A DNA stretch of 64,000 nucleotides from Dryomyza anilis (Eukaryota; Arthropoda; Insecta; Diptera; Dryomyzidae): the NCBI GenBank assembly GCA_951804985.1, contig OX638132.1, positions 9,963,529-10,027,528 of the forward strand, in the 5' to 3' direction. Positions 29,986-41,179 of this stretch are shown piece by piece. A model generated the notes under the pieces. The model worked only from the letters and a program-made list of their open reading frames with translations, ran no database searches and was not told the origin of the DNA. Made by a program: the position numbers and the translations under genes. The number at the start of each line of letters is the position of its first letter. Positions within the stretch are counted from its first letter, which is position 1.

Positions 29986-30599
29986 TAAAATAAATTTATT
30001 TATTTTCTATTTTATATAAAACAAGGTTTGTTTTATTAAGTCCACATTTTTAAATTTTTTTACATTTTTTTTTACACTATTTTAACAATATTTTGTATAA
30101 CCTCTTTTTTGAAATAATTGATTATTTTTTTTTATATTTTTACCATGAAGGTCATATGTAAAAGCCGAAGCCGCCAGTTTTCCCATTTATTCACCCACGC
30201 AAATCACTTTTTTTTATTTACAGCAAGTCTACACAAATATTACAAAACATAAAATAAACAAGCAGAACTTTATTAACTAGAAAAGAACAATGAAAAAATC
30301 AAAACTAATTGTGAAATTTTATGCTGTGTTGAAAAGTTGCAACATGCGCCGAAAAATAAAATAAAAAGTGTGAAAATGTGTTAGTTATTTAGGTGGCAAC
30401 ATAAAAAACAGCAGCAAGTAGTAGTTTTATATATCAAACGAGTGCGTTTGTGTTTATAATAAACAGACAATTTATGAAAATTTAAAAATCATAAACTTCC
30501 TCGCATAATAAAATGGCAGTACATAAAAACTAAATTCAAGAAAATAGATATTTCGAAAATTTTTACACAAAAATACTACACTCAAAAGAAAATCTGCAT
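29986..30599. other. AT-rich spacer
   Basis: No gene or defined element. AAAGCCGAAGCCGCCAGTTT at 30162 is a short GC-richer patch without coding support. Confidence 0.3.
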
Positions 30600-31385
30600 A
30601 AGATACACGTCATCGTTCGTTAATTTTAAGAAAAATATTGTGAAATTTATCCACGAAATATTTCATTAAATACACGAAAGAACTTTCGTAAATTTGTGAT
30701 AAAATTACGAATATTAATTGTTTATTTTACGAAACCATTCGTAAATTTTGTTTACAAAAAGCATTCGTACATAATACGAAAGATTCGTATTTTAATGTAT
30801 ATTTGTGTACCTTTTGACGAATATATTCGTACATTTTACGAAAGTATTTGTACTTTTGACGATAGAATTCGTATATTTATGAAACATATTAAACATATTA
30901 CGAATAGTTTATTAAAAAAAACTAACAATGAAAATTACTATTCATAACTTTTGAACTTTTGACACAAACATTTTAAAACTTTTTGTATTTATAACTATCT
31001 ATTTACACCCGCGTACCAATTAAATAATATATTTTGTTTAAAAAACTCTCGATGAAAATGACGTTTCATTCATAAAAAATATTAAATATTATGCACTGAT
31101 TTGATACTTTTAGCACAAATAGAACTCACACGAATGTTTCGTAAAATTCTACATATAAACTCAAAATTTACGAAAGTTTAGCAATTTTTTCGTAAAATGT
31201 AAAGCTCATTCGTAAAATATGTTATAGTTTCGTAAAAAAATTGTAATAAAAAATAATATAACGAAAGTTTCATAATTTAAACGAAATATTCGTAATTTTG
31301 TTGTTGTTTATATATTTTACGAATAGAAATTACAAATGTTTCGTATATTCTACGAATTATTCGTATATTTTACGAAATTAAAATA
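30600..31385. repeat. Region dense in TTCGTAAA/TTTACGAA words
   Basis: More than twenty TTCGTA or TACGAA words occur in both orientations across about 780 bp, often paired as near-palindromes (TTTACGAAAC...TTCGTAAAT). Spacing is irregular, so it is not a simple tandem array. The 83-codon plus-strand frame at 30696 is created by these words. Confidence 0.6.
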
Positions 31386-31780
31386 TCTTAATAGTATAAA
31401 TAATTCTTTTTCTATTGAAATATTTTTATTTTACCATGTTTTTTCTAGGAGACGTAATAATTCATTTATGTTAAAAAAATGTTTTTTTAAATTTTCGACA
31501 TAGTTTAGTTTTTAAATCATTTTCTGCAGTTTATGTTAGTTAAATTCTACTATTTAATTTGACTCAGCATCAATATTTTAAACAACAAAATTAAATAATT
31601 TATTTTCTTAATACTGTTATCAGAAAATTTCCCAAAACTTTGCCACCACAATTGCTCATCTTTAGCGTGAGTCAGTGAGTCAGCGCCATCTTGTGACGAT
31701 ATTTATTTTAAAAATGTATTTATCATATAAATTAAAACAGCAGACTTAAAGTGTGACAGGGGGCTGAACATAAGTGAGAA
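31386..31780. other. AT-rich spacer
   Basis: No gene. GTGAGTCAGTGAGTCAGCG at 31668 holds overlapping TGAGTCA (AP-1-like) words; significance is unknown. Confidence 0.3.
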
Positions 31781-32120
31781 ATTGAAATCGTAACCGAAAA
31801 TGTTATACAATAATCATAAAATAAATTGATTTAAACGGTTTAGAAAATATACAAGAACCCTTTAAACTTTTAACCAGGGATTTAAATCCTAACCGATATC
31901 CGTTTAAAACCGTTTAATTTTTAAAACCGAAAACGTAGACGAAATCGTTACAAAAAAAATCAGGAATATACCGATATAAGTACCGATGAGAAATGAATTT
32001 AGTATAAAATATAGTAGGTTTTAATATTAAAACAAAATAGAATTGAAAACCAATATCAGTAATCCGAAAACAATTTTTTTTTGGCTTAAACCGAAATCGT
32101 AACCGATACCAAAACGTAAA
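31781..32120. mobile_element. Decayed family L ends
   Basis: AAATTGAAATCGTAACCGAAA (31781) and GGGATTTAAATCCTAACCGA TATCCGTTTAAAACCG (31876) match the ACCGAAACCG subterminal blocks and the AAGGATTGAAACC end of 19129-22057, but are strongly diverged. Confidence 0.5.
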
Positions 32121-32830
32121 ATAAAACTGAAATCGAAAATGCCAAACATATAAACATTAAAAATAAGATGTAAATAGCCATCCCCTTAAATTTATTTTCT
32201 ACAGAATCAGTATACAAATCCCCTACATAACATTTGACGATAATTTTTGAATTCGATAAAATGATGATTAATTTACAATGTGAAACTCAAAATAATAAGT
32301 AAATGAATTGTGTGTTTTTTGAAATTATTGTCAAAAATGAAAAATTTCTGAACAAATAAATGTTGTTTATCGAATATGAATGCTGTTTTTGATTTCAACT
32401 AGATTTCTATAATGACAAAAACGACGTTATCGTTATAGATAGGTTCGTTTTTTATCGAAAACCCTACCATTTTTGTATCATTTTTTTAACATAAAACCGA
32501 AATCGTAACCGAATTTCGTATTAAGTTCAATATAATTTTAAAATAGAATTTATGTCGAAAAATAAAAATTTCTGAAAAAATAAAATCTGTTTATCGAAAA
32601 TGAAACCTTTTACGATATCATCTCGATATCTTTATCGACAAAAACAACAATATTATTCTTGATACGTTCTTTTTTATCGAAATCACTATCGTTTTCGTAT
32701 CATTATAGAATATCTAAAAAAAACCAATAGAGCCTATAAACGATCTCGTTGCGATATCGTAAAAATATCGATTGGGTCTGAACAAATAACCATTTTTTGT
32801 ATACATTTAAAACTTTAGCAAAATATCGAT
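32121..32830. repeat. Family M repeats, two diverged copies
   Basis: 32390-32480 and 32620-32780 both contain AAAACGA/AACAACAATAT..., a RATAGGTTCGTTTTTTATCG-like segment, AAAACCCTACC and TATCGTTTTCGTATCATTATAG-like words, as at 22095-22260. The pair may be an internal duplication of one element. Confidence 0.5.
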
Positions 32831-33720
32831 TTGATTTCAATAAAGACCAATATAGCGATATTGTTTAAAAAAAAATTATTATCATATTACCCCTTAAGTC
32901 AAATTCATGCAATAGGTCGCCGTTTTTGTGTGGGTGACGCATGTCGTCATTTTAAACTCTTTGAATATGCAAAAATAAATACCATGTACCCGTTCGTTAT
33001 GACCATATTAAGTCGTTAATAAAAAAACAAAAATAAAATCAAAAAATACTCGTTGAGTTGTTAAACAGATGTAGTTGTCATTTAAGCTGATGATGGCGGC
33101 ACTATTTCAAAAATAACTCTATTTCAATGTAATTCAAAGTTGAAAGTCCAATGACCACTTAACAGCATTTAGTACTACAAAGTATTTTCTTTTATATAGA
33201 AGTTTTGTTTTACCTTAAAACAATTGCAAAATGAAAGGAAATCTTAAGAAAATACTTGGGGAGTTTGCGTTGAAAAGGAATATTTTTTATTTACACAAGA
33301 TTCTTGTACGACGGCATCATTTGTTTAACTGAGCTATTCACGGAAGCTGATAAAAAGTTTGTTTGCTTTGCTAATTATTGAAAACAATGCAAATTTGCAT
33401 TGGACAAACAAATTAATAAATTAATCTTATGTGCTCAGAGAATAGAAATATAGTAAACATAAAAAATTACTGAATTATGGGAATACTAAGGAAATTAAAA
33501 ACTTATACCCATTTTCTGTATATCGAAACGAAAATTTGATGTCATATATTTGATTTCATGTTACTTGTCTTTTAAAACTTTGAAATTTATTTAAAATTAC
33601 GTATTTTTCGTCTAATAGTTTTTCGTTTCGAGATACAGAAAGGTGCAGTTAAAATACAAATATTTTTAATAATATATTTGAAATTAAAAAAACAAAATTG
33701 ATTTTGACAGTTTCACAACA
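32831..33720. other. Spacer without recognised genes
   Basis: AT-rich. The 62-codon frame at 32831 has no supporting feature. Nothing else was identified. Confidence 0.3.
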
Positions 33721-33935
33721 TAAATTAAAAGTGTTTGAAAATAATTAAAAGTGATTGAAACTAGTTGAAAGTGATTGAAACTAATTGAAAGTGATTGAAA
33801 CCAGTTGAAAGTATTTGAAACAAGTTGAAAGTGCTTGATACTAGTTGAAAGTGTTTAAAACGAGTTAAACGTGTTTGAAACTAATACAAAGTTTACGAAA
33901 TTAATTAAAAGTAATTGAAACTAGTCAAAAGTTTT
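33721..33935. repeat. 20-bp tandem repeat, TTGAAAGTGATTGAAACTAG
   Basis: About ten units of 20 bp, increasingly diverged toward 33935. The unit resembles, but is distinct from, the 10-bp AATTGAAATG satellite at 51630-53765. Confidence 0.8.
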
Positions 33936-34190
33936 TGTGAAATAAATGTGTTTCAATTAAATGCTATTTAAACTAATCGATCGTATCTGATATTAGTTAA
34001 AAATTGAAATGTAAATTAATTAAAACTGAAAGCATTTAAAAATAGTGTATGAAAAACTATATCAAATTAAATTAAAATAGTTGAATATATTCGAAGAGAT
34101 AATCAATTTACTGAAATTAGTTGAAAACACTCAAAACTAGACAAAATTAATTGAAACTAATTTTGAATATAAAATCGAATGTTTAACTAT

Positions 34191-34320
34191 TGGGCCATTC
34201 CACACCAAATTTACAAAGAAAAATTCAATTTTCGATTTCAATGTAGTTTACGCAACTGATATATTTTTCGACCACTATTTCTAGAGATACAATTTTTCAC
34301 AGTTTCAAAAATGGTCCAAA
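34191..34320. mobile_element. Family E fragment
   Basis: TGGGCCATTCCACACCAAAT, TCGATTTCAATG and CGACCACTATTTCTAGAGAT match the left arm of the 8000-9264 element. The remainder is missing. Confidence 0.7.
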
Positions 34321-34816
34321 ATATTTTATACTGGTCCAATTACTGGTCGAATGGTCCTGTTTCGAAACAATTTATATAATATATAAATTAGTTGATATTA
34401 TTTAAAAATAATTGAAAACATATTTTATAGTTTGGATCAACAATAAATGTCCCTCATTTTTTGATAATTTCCAAAATTATCTGGGTTATTGTTTATAGTG
34501 TGATTCTAGCTTAATATATGAAAAAATTTATATTTTGTTTCAGTTAAAAATTTAAATATTTCAAAGTTTTTATAAAAATGCATTATTTACAAAAAAATAA
34601 ATTTTAATATTTGAATTTAAATTAATTTTGAATCAAAGTTATACCAAAAAAGAAAAAAATAATTAAAAAGTAAAAAAAAAAAAATACAAAAACTTAAAGA
34701 AATTTGTATTCCGGGCGGGACATCATTAATATTTCGAAAGAAAATTAATTAATATACTAAATTTATACAAGTAGTATTTAATTTGAACTAAACATCTGTA
34801 AAATATTAGAATATCC
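34321..34816. other. AT-rich spacer
   Basis: No gene or defined element. Confidence 0.3.
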
Positions 34817-34928
34817 TATTAATATAATAAATCTCTTTGTTGGTTTGTTTTATTTGTTTGTTTGTTTGTTCCGCTTCTCCGTCAAACGACTGATCCGATT
34901 TGCTTGAAAAACTCAAATACAAAATTTA

Positions 34929-35071
34929 ATAATAATAATAATATAATAGTTTGGCGCTATAGTCCTACAGTAGCCGCGGTAGCTCAGTGGTTAGTGCGTT
35001 GGACTGCGAGCCGACAGGTCCCCGGTTCAAGCCTGGACTGGGGCTAACAACATCTTTTCATAGAAACATTT
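34929..35071 (+). mobile_element. Rearranged SINE: inverted tail joined to a 5' head
   Basis: 34929-34968 (AATAATAATAATATAATAGT TTGGCGC...) is the complement of a SINE 3' end. Directly after it, 34973-35071 is a SINE head with intact A box (TAGCTCAGTGG) and B box (GGTTCAAGCCT), broken off after CATAGAAACATTTT. The head orientation is plus. It lies within the Helitron-like element. Frames starting in this head run into the minisatellite and are artefacts. Confidence 0.85.
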
Positions 35072-35081
35072 TACAAAATTT

Positions 35082-35500
35082 CACCATACTAAAATTCACC
35101 ACACTAAAACTCACCACACTAAAATTCACCACACTAAAACTCACCACACCAAATCTCACCACACTAAAATTCACCACACTAAAACTCACCACACTAAAAC
35201 TCACCACACTAAAATTCACCACACTAAAACTCACCACACCAAATCTCACCACACTAAAATTCACCACGCTTAAACTCACCACACTAAAATTCACCACACT
35301 AAAACTCACCACACTAAAACTCACCACACTAAAATTCACCACACTAAAACTCACCACACCAAATCTCACCACACTAAAATTCACCACGCTTAAACTCACC
35401 ACAATAAAATTCACCACACTAAAACTCACCACAATAAAACTCATCACTGTAAAATTCACCACACTAAAACTCACCACACTAAAACTCACTACACTAAAAC
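35082..35500. repeat. 15-bp minisatellite with higher-order repeat
   Basis: About 28 units of CTCACCACACTAAAA / TTCACCACACTAAAA. A higher-order unit including CACACCAAATCTCACC recurs at 35143, 35233 and 35353 (spacing 90 and 120 bp), showing recent block duplication. Both strands are open over hundreds of codons because of the period, not because of coding. Confidence 0.9.
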
Positions 35501-35511
35501 ATCTACTTGGA

Positions 35512-35645
35512 AAAACTCTACGAGGAAGAATTCTACGGGAAAGAATCCTACCGGGAAGATTTATACTGGGTAAAATTCTACATGAAAGCGTACTATGGGG
35601 AAGAATTTTGCGGGGAAGATTTCTATTGGGAAGAATTGTACGGGG
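35512..35645. repeat. Second minisatellite, CTACGGGGAAGAATT type
   Basis: About nine degenerate 15-bp units (GGAAGAATTCTACGGG, GGAAGAATTTTGCGGG, GGAAGAATTGTACGGG) follow the first array. Same period, different sequence. Confidence 0.75.
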
Positions 35646-35841
35646 TCTGAGGATGAATTGTCTTTGAGAAAAGTTGTTTTGGCGGAGAATTAATTTTGTT
35701 TTGGTTACCACATTTATAAATTCAATAAAAAAACGTCCACAGCGAAGCACGGGACCCTGATATAAATAAAAAATTGATCCATATCCTTGCATTCACAAAA
35801 TCTTTGCACGAGTCGAGCACGGGTCCAGCTAGTTCTATACT

Positions 35842-36150
35842 ATAGATCAAATGATATAATTAAAATAGTGCTCGATCCGGACGGGACAGAAATTGAAAAT
35901 GAATGTTGAGGTTCAAATGGTAATTCCAAAAAGTACACATTATTTTATTGAATTATTTTGAAAAGTAGCAGACATATTGTACTATATTAATATATTTACA
36001 CTTTGTTCCTAAAGGTTATAGTATTTTTTTTATAATAAATTCCGGACGATCCAAAAAGTTCTATATAGAAATTTTGACATTTTTTTTTGTTATTATAAAA
36101 AGTGCTTTAATATCTGACAATATATGCAACAAGTATTTAAAATAATATTT
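35842..36150. repeat. Family N interspersed repeat, copy 1
   Basis: TAGATCAAATGATATAATTA, GACGGGACAG, GAATGTTGAG and AGCAGACATATTGTACT match 42336-42640 (TAGATCAAAAAATATAAATTA, GACGAGACAG, CATGTTGAGC, AGCAGATAATGTACTTT) in the same order. Termini were not defined. Confidence 0.6.
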
Positions 36151-36660
36151 GTTTTGCAGGAATCAGAACTATTTAAATAACTATATTTATTTTATAAATA
36201 TCTTTCAAGTTTGTATAACTTTTATCTATAATTTAATTAACGCATAGATAATAAAAAAATATTCAATTAAAAGCAATAACGAAAATTGAACTTAATTGAA
36301 CCCATTTCATATGTTACGTAGGCGCTTAGATATGCGAACGAGATATTAAAATGTTATCTGTATGGCTGAACCATATATAATAATTGAATGAAATATATAT
36401 ATATTTTTTTTTTTGATACTCAACTTTTTATTTTTGTAGAAAAATGAAATCATTGTCTATATATATAACCATTAATAGAAATACCATATCACAATCAACA
36501 GACTTATAACAGCGTTATTAGAATTATTATTTGCATCAAAAGATAACAATCGGTATAATGAATCATTTTATTTGAACAAAAAATAAATGCATTTTTATTT
36601 TTATATACAAAATAATACCAATTTCCGTATTTAAATCACTGCTAGCTCCATGTCAAACTC
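36151..36660. other. AT-rich spacer
   Basis: No gene or element identified. Confidence 0.3.
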
Positions 36661-37026
36661 TTGCCCGATTCCCTAACGCATTATTTTCATAGCGACAATT
36701 TGTCTGCCGCATACAAACGAGTTCAAAATGTAATATATAAAGGGACATCTGTTAAATTCAAAATAGCATTACCCAAACAAAATCCCCAGACTTATGCTAT
36801 CTATAGTAAGTATTTACTCCATCAACAACCAAAGCGCATTTATTTTGATGGCCTAGTAGTAGTTGACTCATTCCTCCTGCGCCGCTTCCACCGACGACTA
36901 CCACCCCAATATCCCCACTCATTCTTCAAACGTAAATTCTACAAAGTTTATCTAAAAATAAATTCGTTCGGTACTTCTGCGGCACTATTGAATGAAGTTG
37001 AAATAATACTACGGAAGTATTTTTAG
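36661..37026 (+). other. Open frame of uncertain status (about 120 codons)
   Basis: The frame covers a stretch less AT-rich than its surroundings (36830-36920, CCGCTTCCACCGACGACTAC). It encodes a basic peptide with KYLLHQQPKRIYFDG and LRRFHRRLPPQYPHSFFKRK. The start assigned by reading frame is not a good ATG context. Downstream (37040-37170) another frame reads GGLYGDLAWARKLSS. It may be a decayed exon of a gene or transposon. I do not recognise the family. Confidence 0.2.
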
Positions 37027-37859
37027 TATGTGAAAATTGTGCGCCTGGTTATTTCTTCAATTAGCTCTACAACCACCGACTGGAAATGTATTTACAGGAG
37101 GACTTTATGGAGATTTAGCTTGGGCCAGAAAATTAAGCAGCTCATAAATCATCGCACGGTAATTCTCATTGAAGTGAGTGTAGTTTTTCTTTAGACATTA
37201 TAGATAGTATTCAAAATTCATGCTGATAGTTTTTGTTGACTAATCTGTGGTAAAAAAAGTCAGCATTATGTGGACTAAAAAAGATATATGTGGAATTTCA
37301 TTTTTAATAATTTGAAAATATTACAGAAAATACAAAAAAAGAATTATTTATTTAATTAATTATATTTGGATTTATTTTGAGTGACTATAATCTTTGAAAT
37401 TTTTAGAAATATTTCAATATATAATTTAGATATTACTAACTACAACGAAATAAACTAAAAATGAATAATAAATTATCTGTCAAAATGTGGTAGTTTTGTT
37501 GAATCACACGAAACACAGACACATTTTTATTTATAAAATAAATCAACTGAACAATTTTATATATGTAGAAAATAAATGATTTCAACATGTACGAAAATAA
37601 CTTAAAATCTGTGAAAATATGTCTATGGTCTGTCTATGTGTCAGCAGTTGTAGTTTGTAGTATTTGGAAATACGCAGTTTTTTTTGGGAATTATTCATCA
37701 AAAATGTTTCAATTGACAAATCGTCAGTTAAAACACGTTTTACTATTTATACACCTATTAAATTTTTTATATATTTCTAAGAAATAAGGAACTTAATCTA
37801 TAGAACATTTTTCCTGAAATTTTAAAATAATAAAAAAAAAAACTAATAGAAATTGCGAT
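37027..37859. other. AT-rich spacer
   Basis: No supported gene. The frame at 37587-37787 has no identifiable domain. Confidence 0.3.
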
Positions 37860-38140
37860 AACATATTGTATATTTTACCAAACTTTTGCCGATAACTATT
37901 AAATTCGATATAATAATGATAAATTTTCGATAAGAGACTAAAAATAATTTGAAATTGAATCGTGTGCTATTTTGAATTTTTGACTACAAATGAAATTCCA
38001 AACAAATAAACTTTGTTTATCAAAAACGAAAACTTTCCAAACGACAAACATTTTAGAAGGTTCGTTTTAAAGAAAAACCCTGTAAGTATCAAAAACGATA
38101 CTTTGGTGCTATAAACGATATCTTTAAATCGTTAGGTTTG
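37860..38140. repeat. Family M repeat, diverged copy
   Basis: GATAATAACGATAAATTTTCGATAA-like sequence, GTTTATCAAAAACGAAAACTT, GGTTCGTTTTAAAG and TATAAACGATATCTTTAAATCG parallel the copies near 22100 and 32400-32780. Confidence 0.45.
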
Positions 38141-38237
38141 CCTGAAACTGGCCTTTTTCTACATAAACCTTTTATATGTGCAAATGAATAAGCCTTCTTT
38201 ACATATACACCTCAGACTCCTGAAATAATTAATCTGG

Positions 38238-38335
38238 AACTCTGCCCTTAGCAATTCAATACAAGGCTTTTTCTCCCAACAATGTCACCCAAATATTTAT
38301 GGGAGTATTTATTTAGAATTGGGATAAATATATTT
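38238..38335. mobile_element. Partial copy of the CAGCCCAAAT MITE
   Basis: AATTCAATACAAGGCTTTTT CTCCCAACAA ... CACCCAAATATTTATGGG ... TATTTAGAATTGGG is the complement of the first two thirds of 2693-2823. Confidence 0.65.
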
Positions 38336-39066
38336 ATGGACCAGCATACTACTATTTAAACTACAAAAAAGGATATTTAATGGATATTTAGTATTTCTAA
38401 TAATTCCGGACGTAATCCCGAAATCCCGAGATTAAAAAACGATCCGGAATTGATATACAGTTTAAAAAAGAATCTGAATGTCGAAGTGAAGGGCTTTACA
38501 AGGCAAGATTTGCTTTCGGAGGTTTCCCAGACGAGTGGTTGAATCGTAGTTCAAAACGGGCTTCACATTTCGTTGATACGAACCAAAGACATTTCGGCTC
38601 ACTAACCTATCGAGACATAAAATTATAATCGAAATATTTCCAGCACTAGGTAATTTTTGTAATAGCCATGTATACTCACAGTTGCAGTTGTTTTAATGAA
38701 TATCAATTTGCATCTACCAGATGTAGTTTGTCTTAACGGAAATTCTTTTGTGACAAACAAAGCATAACCAAATATTAGTTAAAGCAACTGTAACATTGAT
38801 TGGGGAAACCAATTTTTAATCCATTTAGAACTTTTTAATTTACATTGCTACGACAACTTAATTTAATCAATATTTAGTTGACTCAACCGATAGTTGGTTA
38901 TATTGACTAAATAATATAACAATAGGTGGTAGCAACCAATATGATTCAACATCGAAATCCGCTGTTTTTACAAAAACGACGCCAAAGCAGAACAACATCA
39001 GTCTCACAAGCTTTAGATATTTCACTCATGTGGCATGTGTGAAAAAACGTGGATTTTGGAGGCCAT
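38336..39066. other. Spacer without recognised genes
   Basis: Contains GTAATCCCGAAATCCCGAGA at 38412 and AT-rich DNA. Nothing assignable. Confidence 0.3.
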
Positions 39067-39388
39067 TAGAAAAAATCCTCTTTTGGCATGAGGTTGGAAG
39101 AATGAAAAAGTTAGTTGTACCAACTAACTTCACTCGATTAAATCGAATTGTATACAAGTTTGTTGGCGAAAGTACCATATTAGCCTATACACTTGAAATA
39201 TTAGTCTATACACACTCCAAATGGTTCTAAATCGATACTAAATTGACCTAAAACAGTTCGTAATTGTTTGAAGTACAAACTACAACTCTTTAATTTTGAC
39301 AATTAAAAGACCTAAGCGTTTGAGAGAACCGAGTATGATGATTGGGCCAAAGAGTTGGTTGGCGCAACAAATCTTTACTCTGTGTGTA
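39067..39388. mobile_element. Family C MITE (about 320 bp)
   Basis: It runs from AAAAATCCTCTTTTGGCATG AGG to GTTGGCGCAACAAATCTTTA CTCTGTGTGT. It is complete except for a few terminal bases at the left. The order of internal blocks is the complement of 4227-4550. Confidence 0.8.
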
Positions 39389-39715
39389 CTGTTTGTTTTT
39401 TTTTTCATGCGCACAAATATTTTCTTCAACAAGATTCATAATATTCTGCAGAGTTGTTGCTATTTGGTTTCCATCTGTTGTATTTCGAAGTCATGGTCAC
39501 AACGAGTTGTCGGAAATGAAGTATGTGCAGATCGCAAATTGTCGACGAATCTTAAATAAGCTACTGCAACTAAACAATCGTCTATTATTTGGTTGTGTCA
39601 ATTATTTGTTTGTGAACTGATATATGATGTTGCAACAATCGAATGCTGACAGAACTAAAAACATTGCTTGAAAAAAAAACGGTTGCCTCAACTGATTCGT
39701 TCTCTGGGTATAGAG
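39389..39715. other. Spacer with overlapping weak frames
   Basis: Two overlapping plus-strand frames (39296-39559, 39342-39620) begin inside the MITE and extend here. They share no conserved feature and I do not regard them as genes. Confidence 0.3.
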
Positions 39716-39919
39716 CGTCGCTGTAGAACGAAAAGACACCAAGTTTATTTATTAATATTATAAAAAGTAATTGATGCATATTTTAAGTTGAAAAATCAAC
39801 TAATAGATTAACATTTTCTCGATCATCGATTAAAAATTGACAGATTTATAAAGATTTTTGTAAATGAATATTTGGCATTTTAAAAATGTATTTTGTGACT
39901 ATTCGATCTACAACGACGA
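39716..39919. mobile_element. Family D MITE (about 204 bp)
   Basis: CGTCGCTGTAGAACGAAAAG ACACC on the left and GTGACTATTCGATCTACAAC GACG on the right are inverted ends. The interior matches 21018-21260, with about 40 bp missing. Confidence 0.8.
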
Positions 39920-41179
39920 TATTATACATTTAAATATAATTGTATCGATTCATAATTATCGACTACATAATTATTGGGTACTGAATCAACATCACTAGTT
40001 AAATTTTAAAAACTGTAGAATGCTTAAATGAGATCATAATCATAACACAGTGCAACAAATATTCGATTTTATTCTATATCTTCCGATTTCGTAGAGGTTT
40101 AAGGGTAATTCGGTGTCACAGAACTTGAATCTGAAGTGTACATGCAGTATATATGCAGTCAAATTAAGATAATAAGGGGTTTTTAAAAAGAAATGATACA
40201 GATTTGATGTCTTTAGTCAAATTGTTGTTCTCCCTAAGACCATTATTTAAACAAATTTAAATCTTTTTAATATGCCGTATATAGTAAACGCTTCAGAAAA
40301 TACCTCTTCGGTAAGAAAATAACCAATGAAAAATAAGTTAGCTATTTAAAGAATGAAAAAAAAGGTTAAAAGTTAAATCCAGACGTTCTGTACTAAAACA
40401 TGCTCCACATTTCAGATCAGGGGTCCTGAATTATATAAAACTAGATCAAATTTTTGTAATCATTGTGTAAAAATTGATGATTCAAACCATTTTAAAATAA
40501 TTGTAAAAACGCACCAAAACTTTTTAAATCCTTAGACGAAGCTGCTTTCTAACTGGTCCTTAAAGTCCGCTCCTGTTTTTCAATTTTTGTTGTTTTCTTT
40601 TTCACTATGCACTGTGTTTATTATAGGAGTGTTCGACGATTTTTTTTTATAATATAAAGTTAATGCAAAATTGTTTAATTTATAAACGAGCCACCTACGC
40701 AAAATTGTTATGTAGGGTATAACAAATTTTTCAAATTTTATTGATTTTGTTGAAATTATTTTGAATTTTTTATTTTATTTTGTAGTTGCTTAAATTCTAT
40801 TGCAGTGTTGTAGTAAAAGCGGAAATGATGTCAGTGTGTGGTACAAAATGTTGCATATTTCTTAATTAAATTATTTAAATTGAATTTTCTTCTAACAATA
40901 ATTATTCGATGATTTTGCAATATATATTTTCTAAGATTTTTTTTTTTTTTTTTTTATTTGTTTTTCAATTCACTAAACTTTTATTAAGCAGTTCGTTATA
41001 ATGATTTTTGTTCTTATTCTTAAAATTTTACACTTATTTATGTTTCGTTAAAACAATTATTCGTTACAAATATTATTCAGTAATATATTTTCAGATTTAT
41101 AATTGCAGCAAATTTCTTTTATAATTTTTTCAAATAAAGCACGTTTTCTGAAGAAATTTTTCAATTCGGTTGAAAAAAT
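39920..41179. other. AT-rich spacer
   Basis: No gene or defined element. Confidence 0.3.

Larger units (their letters stand above)
34817..35833 (+). mobile_element. Helitron/DINE-like element with both ends (about 1.0 kb)
   Basis: The 5' part is TAATATAATAAATCTCTTTG with GTTTGTTTGTTTGTTCC and CGACTGATCCGATTTGCTTG. The 3' part has CAGCGAAGCACGGGACCCTG and then CGAGCACGGGTCCAGCTAGT, with CTAGT at 35829-35833, a typical Helitron terminus. Inside are a rearranged SINE and two minisatellites. It has no replicase ORF, so it depends on another element. The 15-bp array is shared with the copy at 15159. Confidence 0.7.

Noticed and set aside
34973..35050. Functional tRNA gene
   Set aside because: A and B boxes are present, but the head is followed by a SINE body elsewhere, the anticodon arm pairs poorly and all copies are interspersed, so it is a SINE head.
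34987..35792. Open frames of 226 and 244 codons on both strands with FTTLKLTT / FSVVSFSVV repeats
   Set aside because: They are produced by a 15-bp minisatellite, whose period is a multiple of three, so several frames stay open. One starts inside a SINE head. No real protein features.
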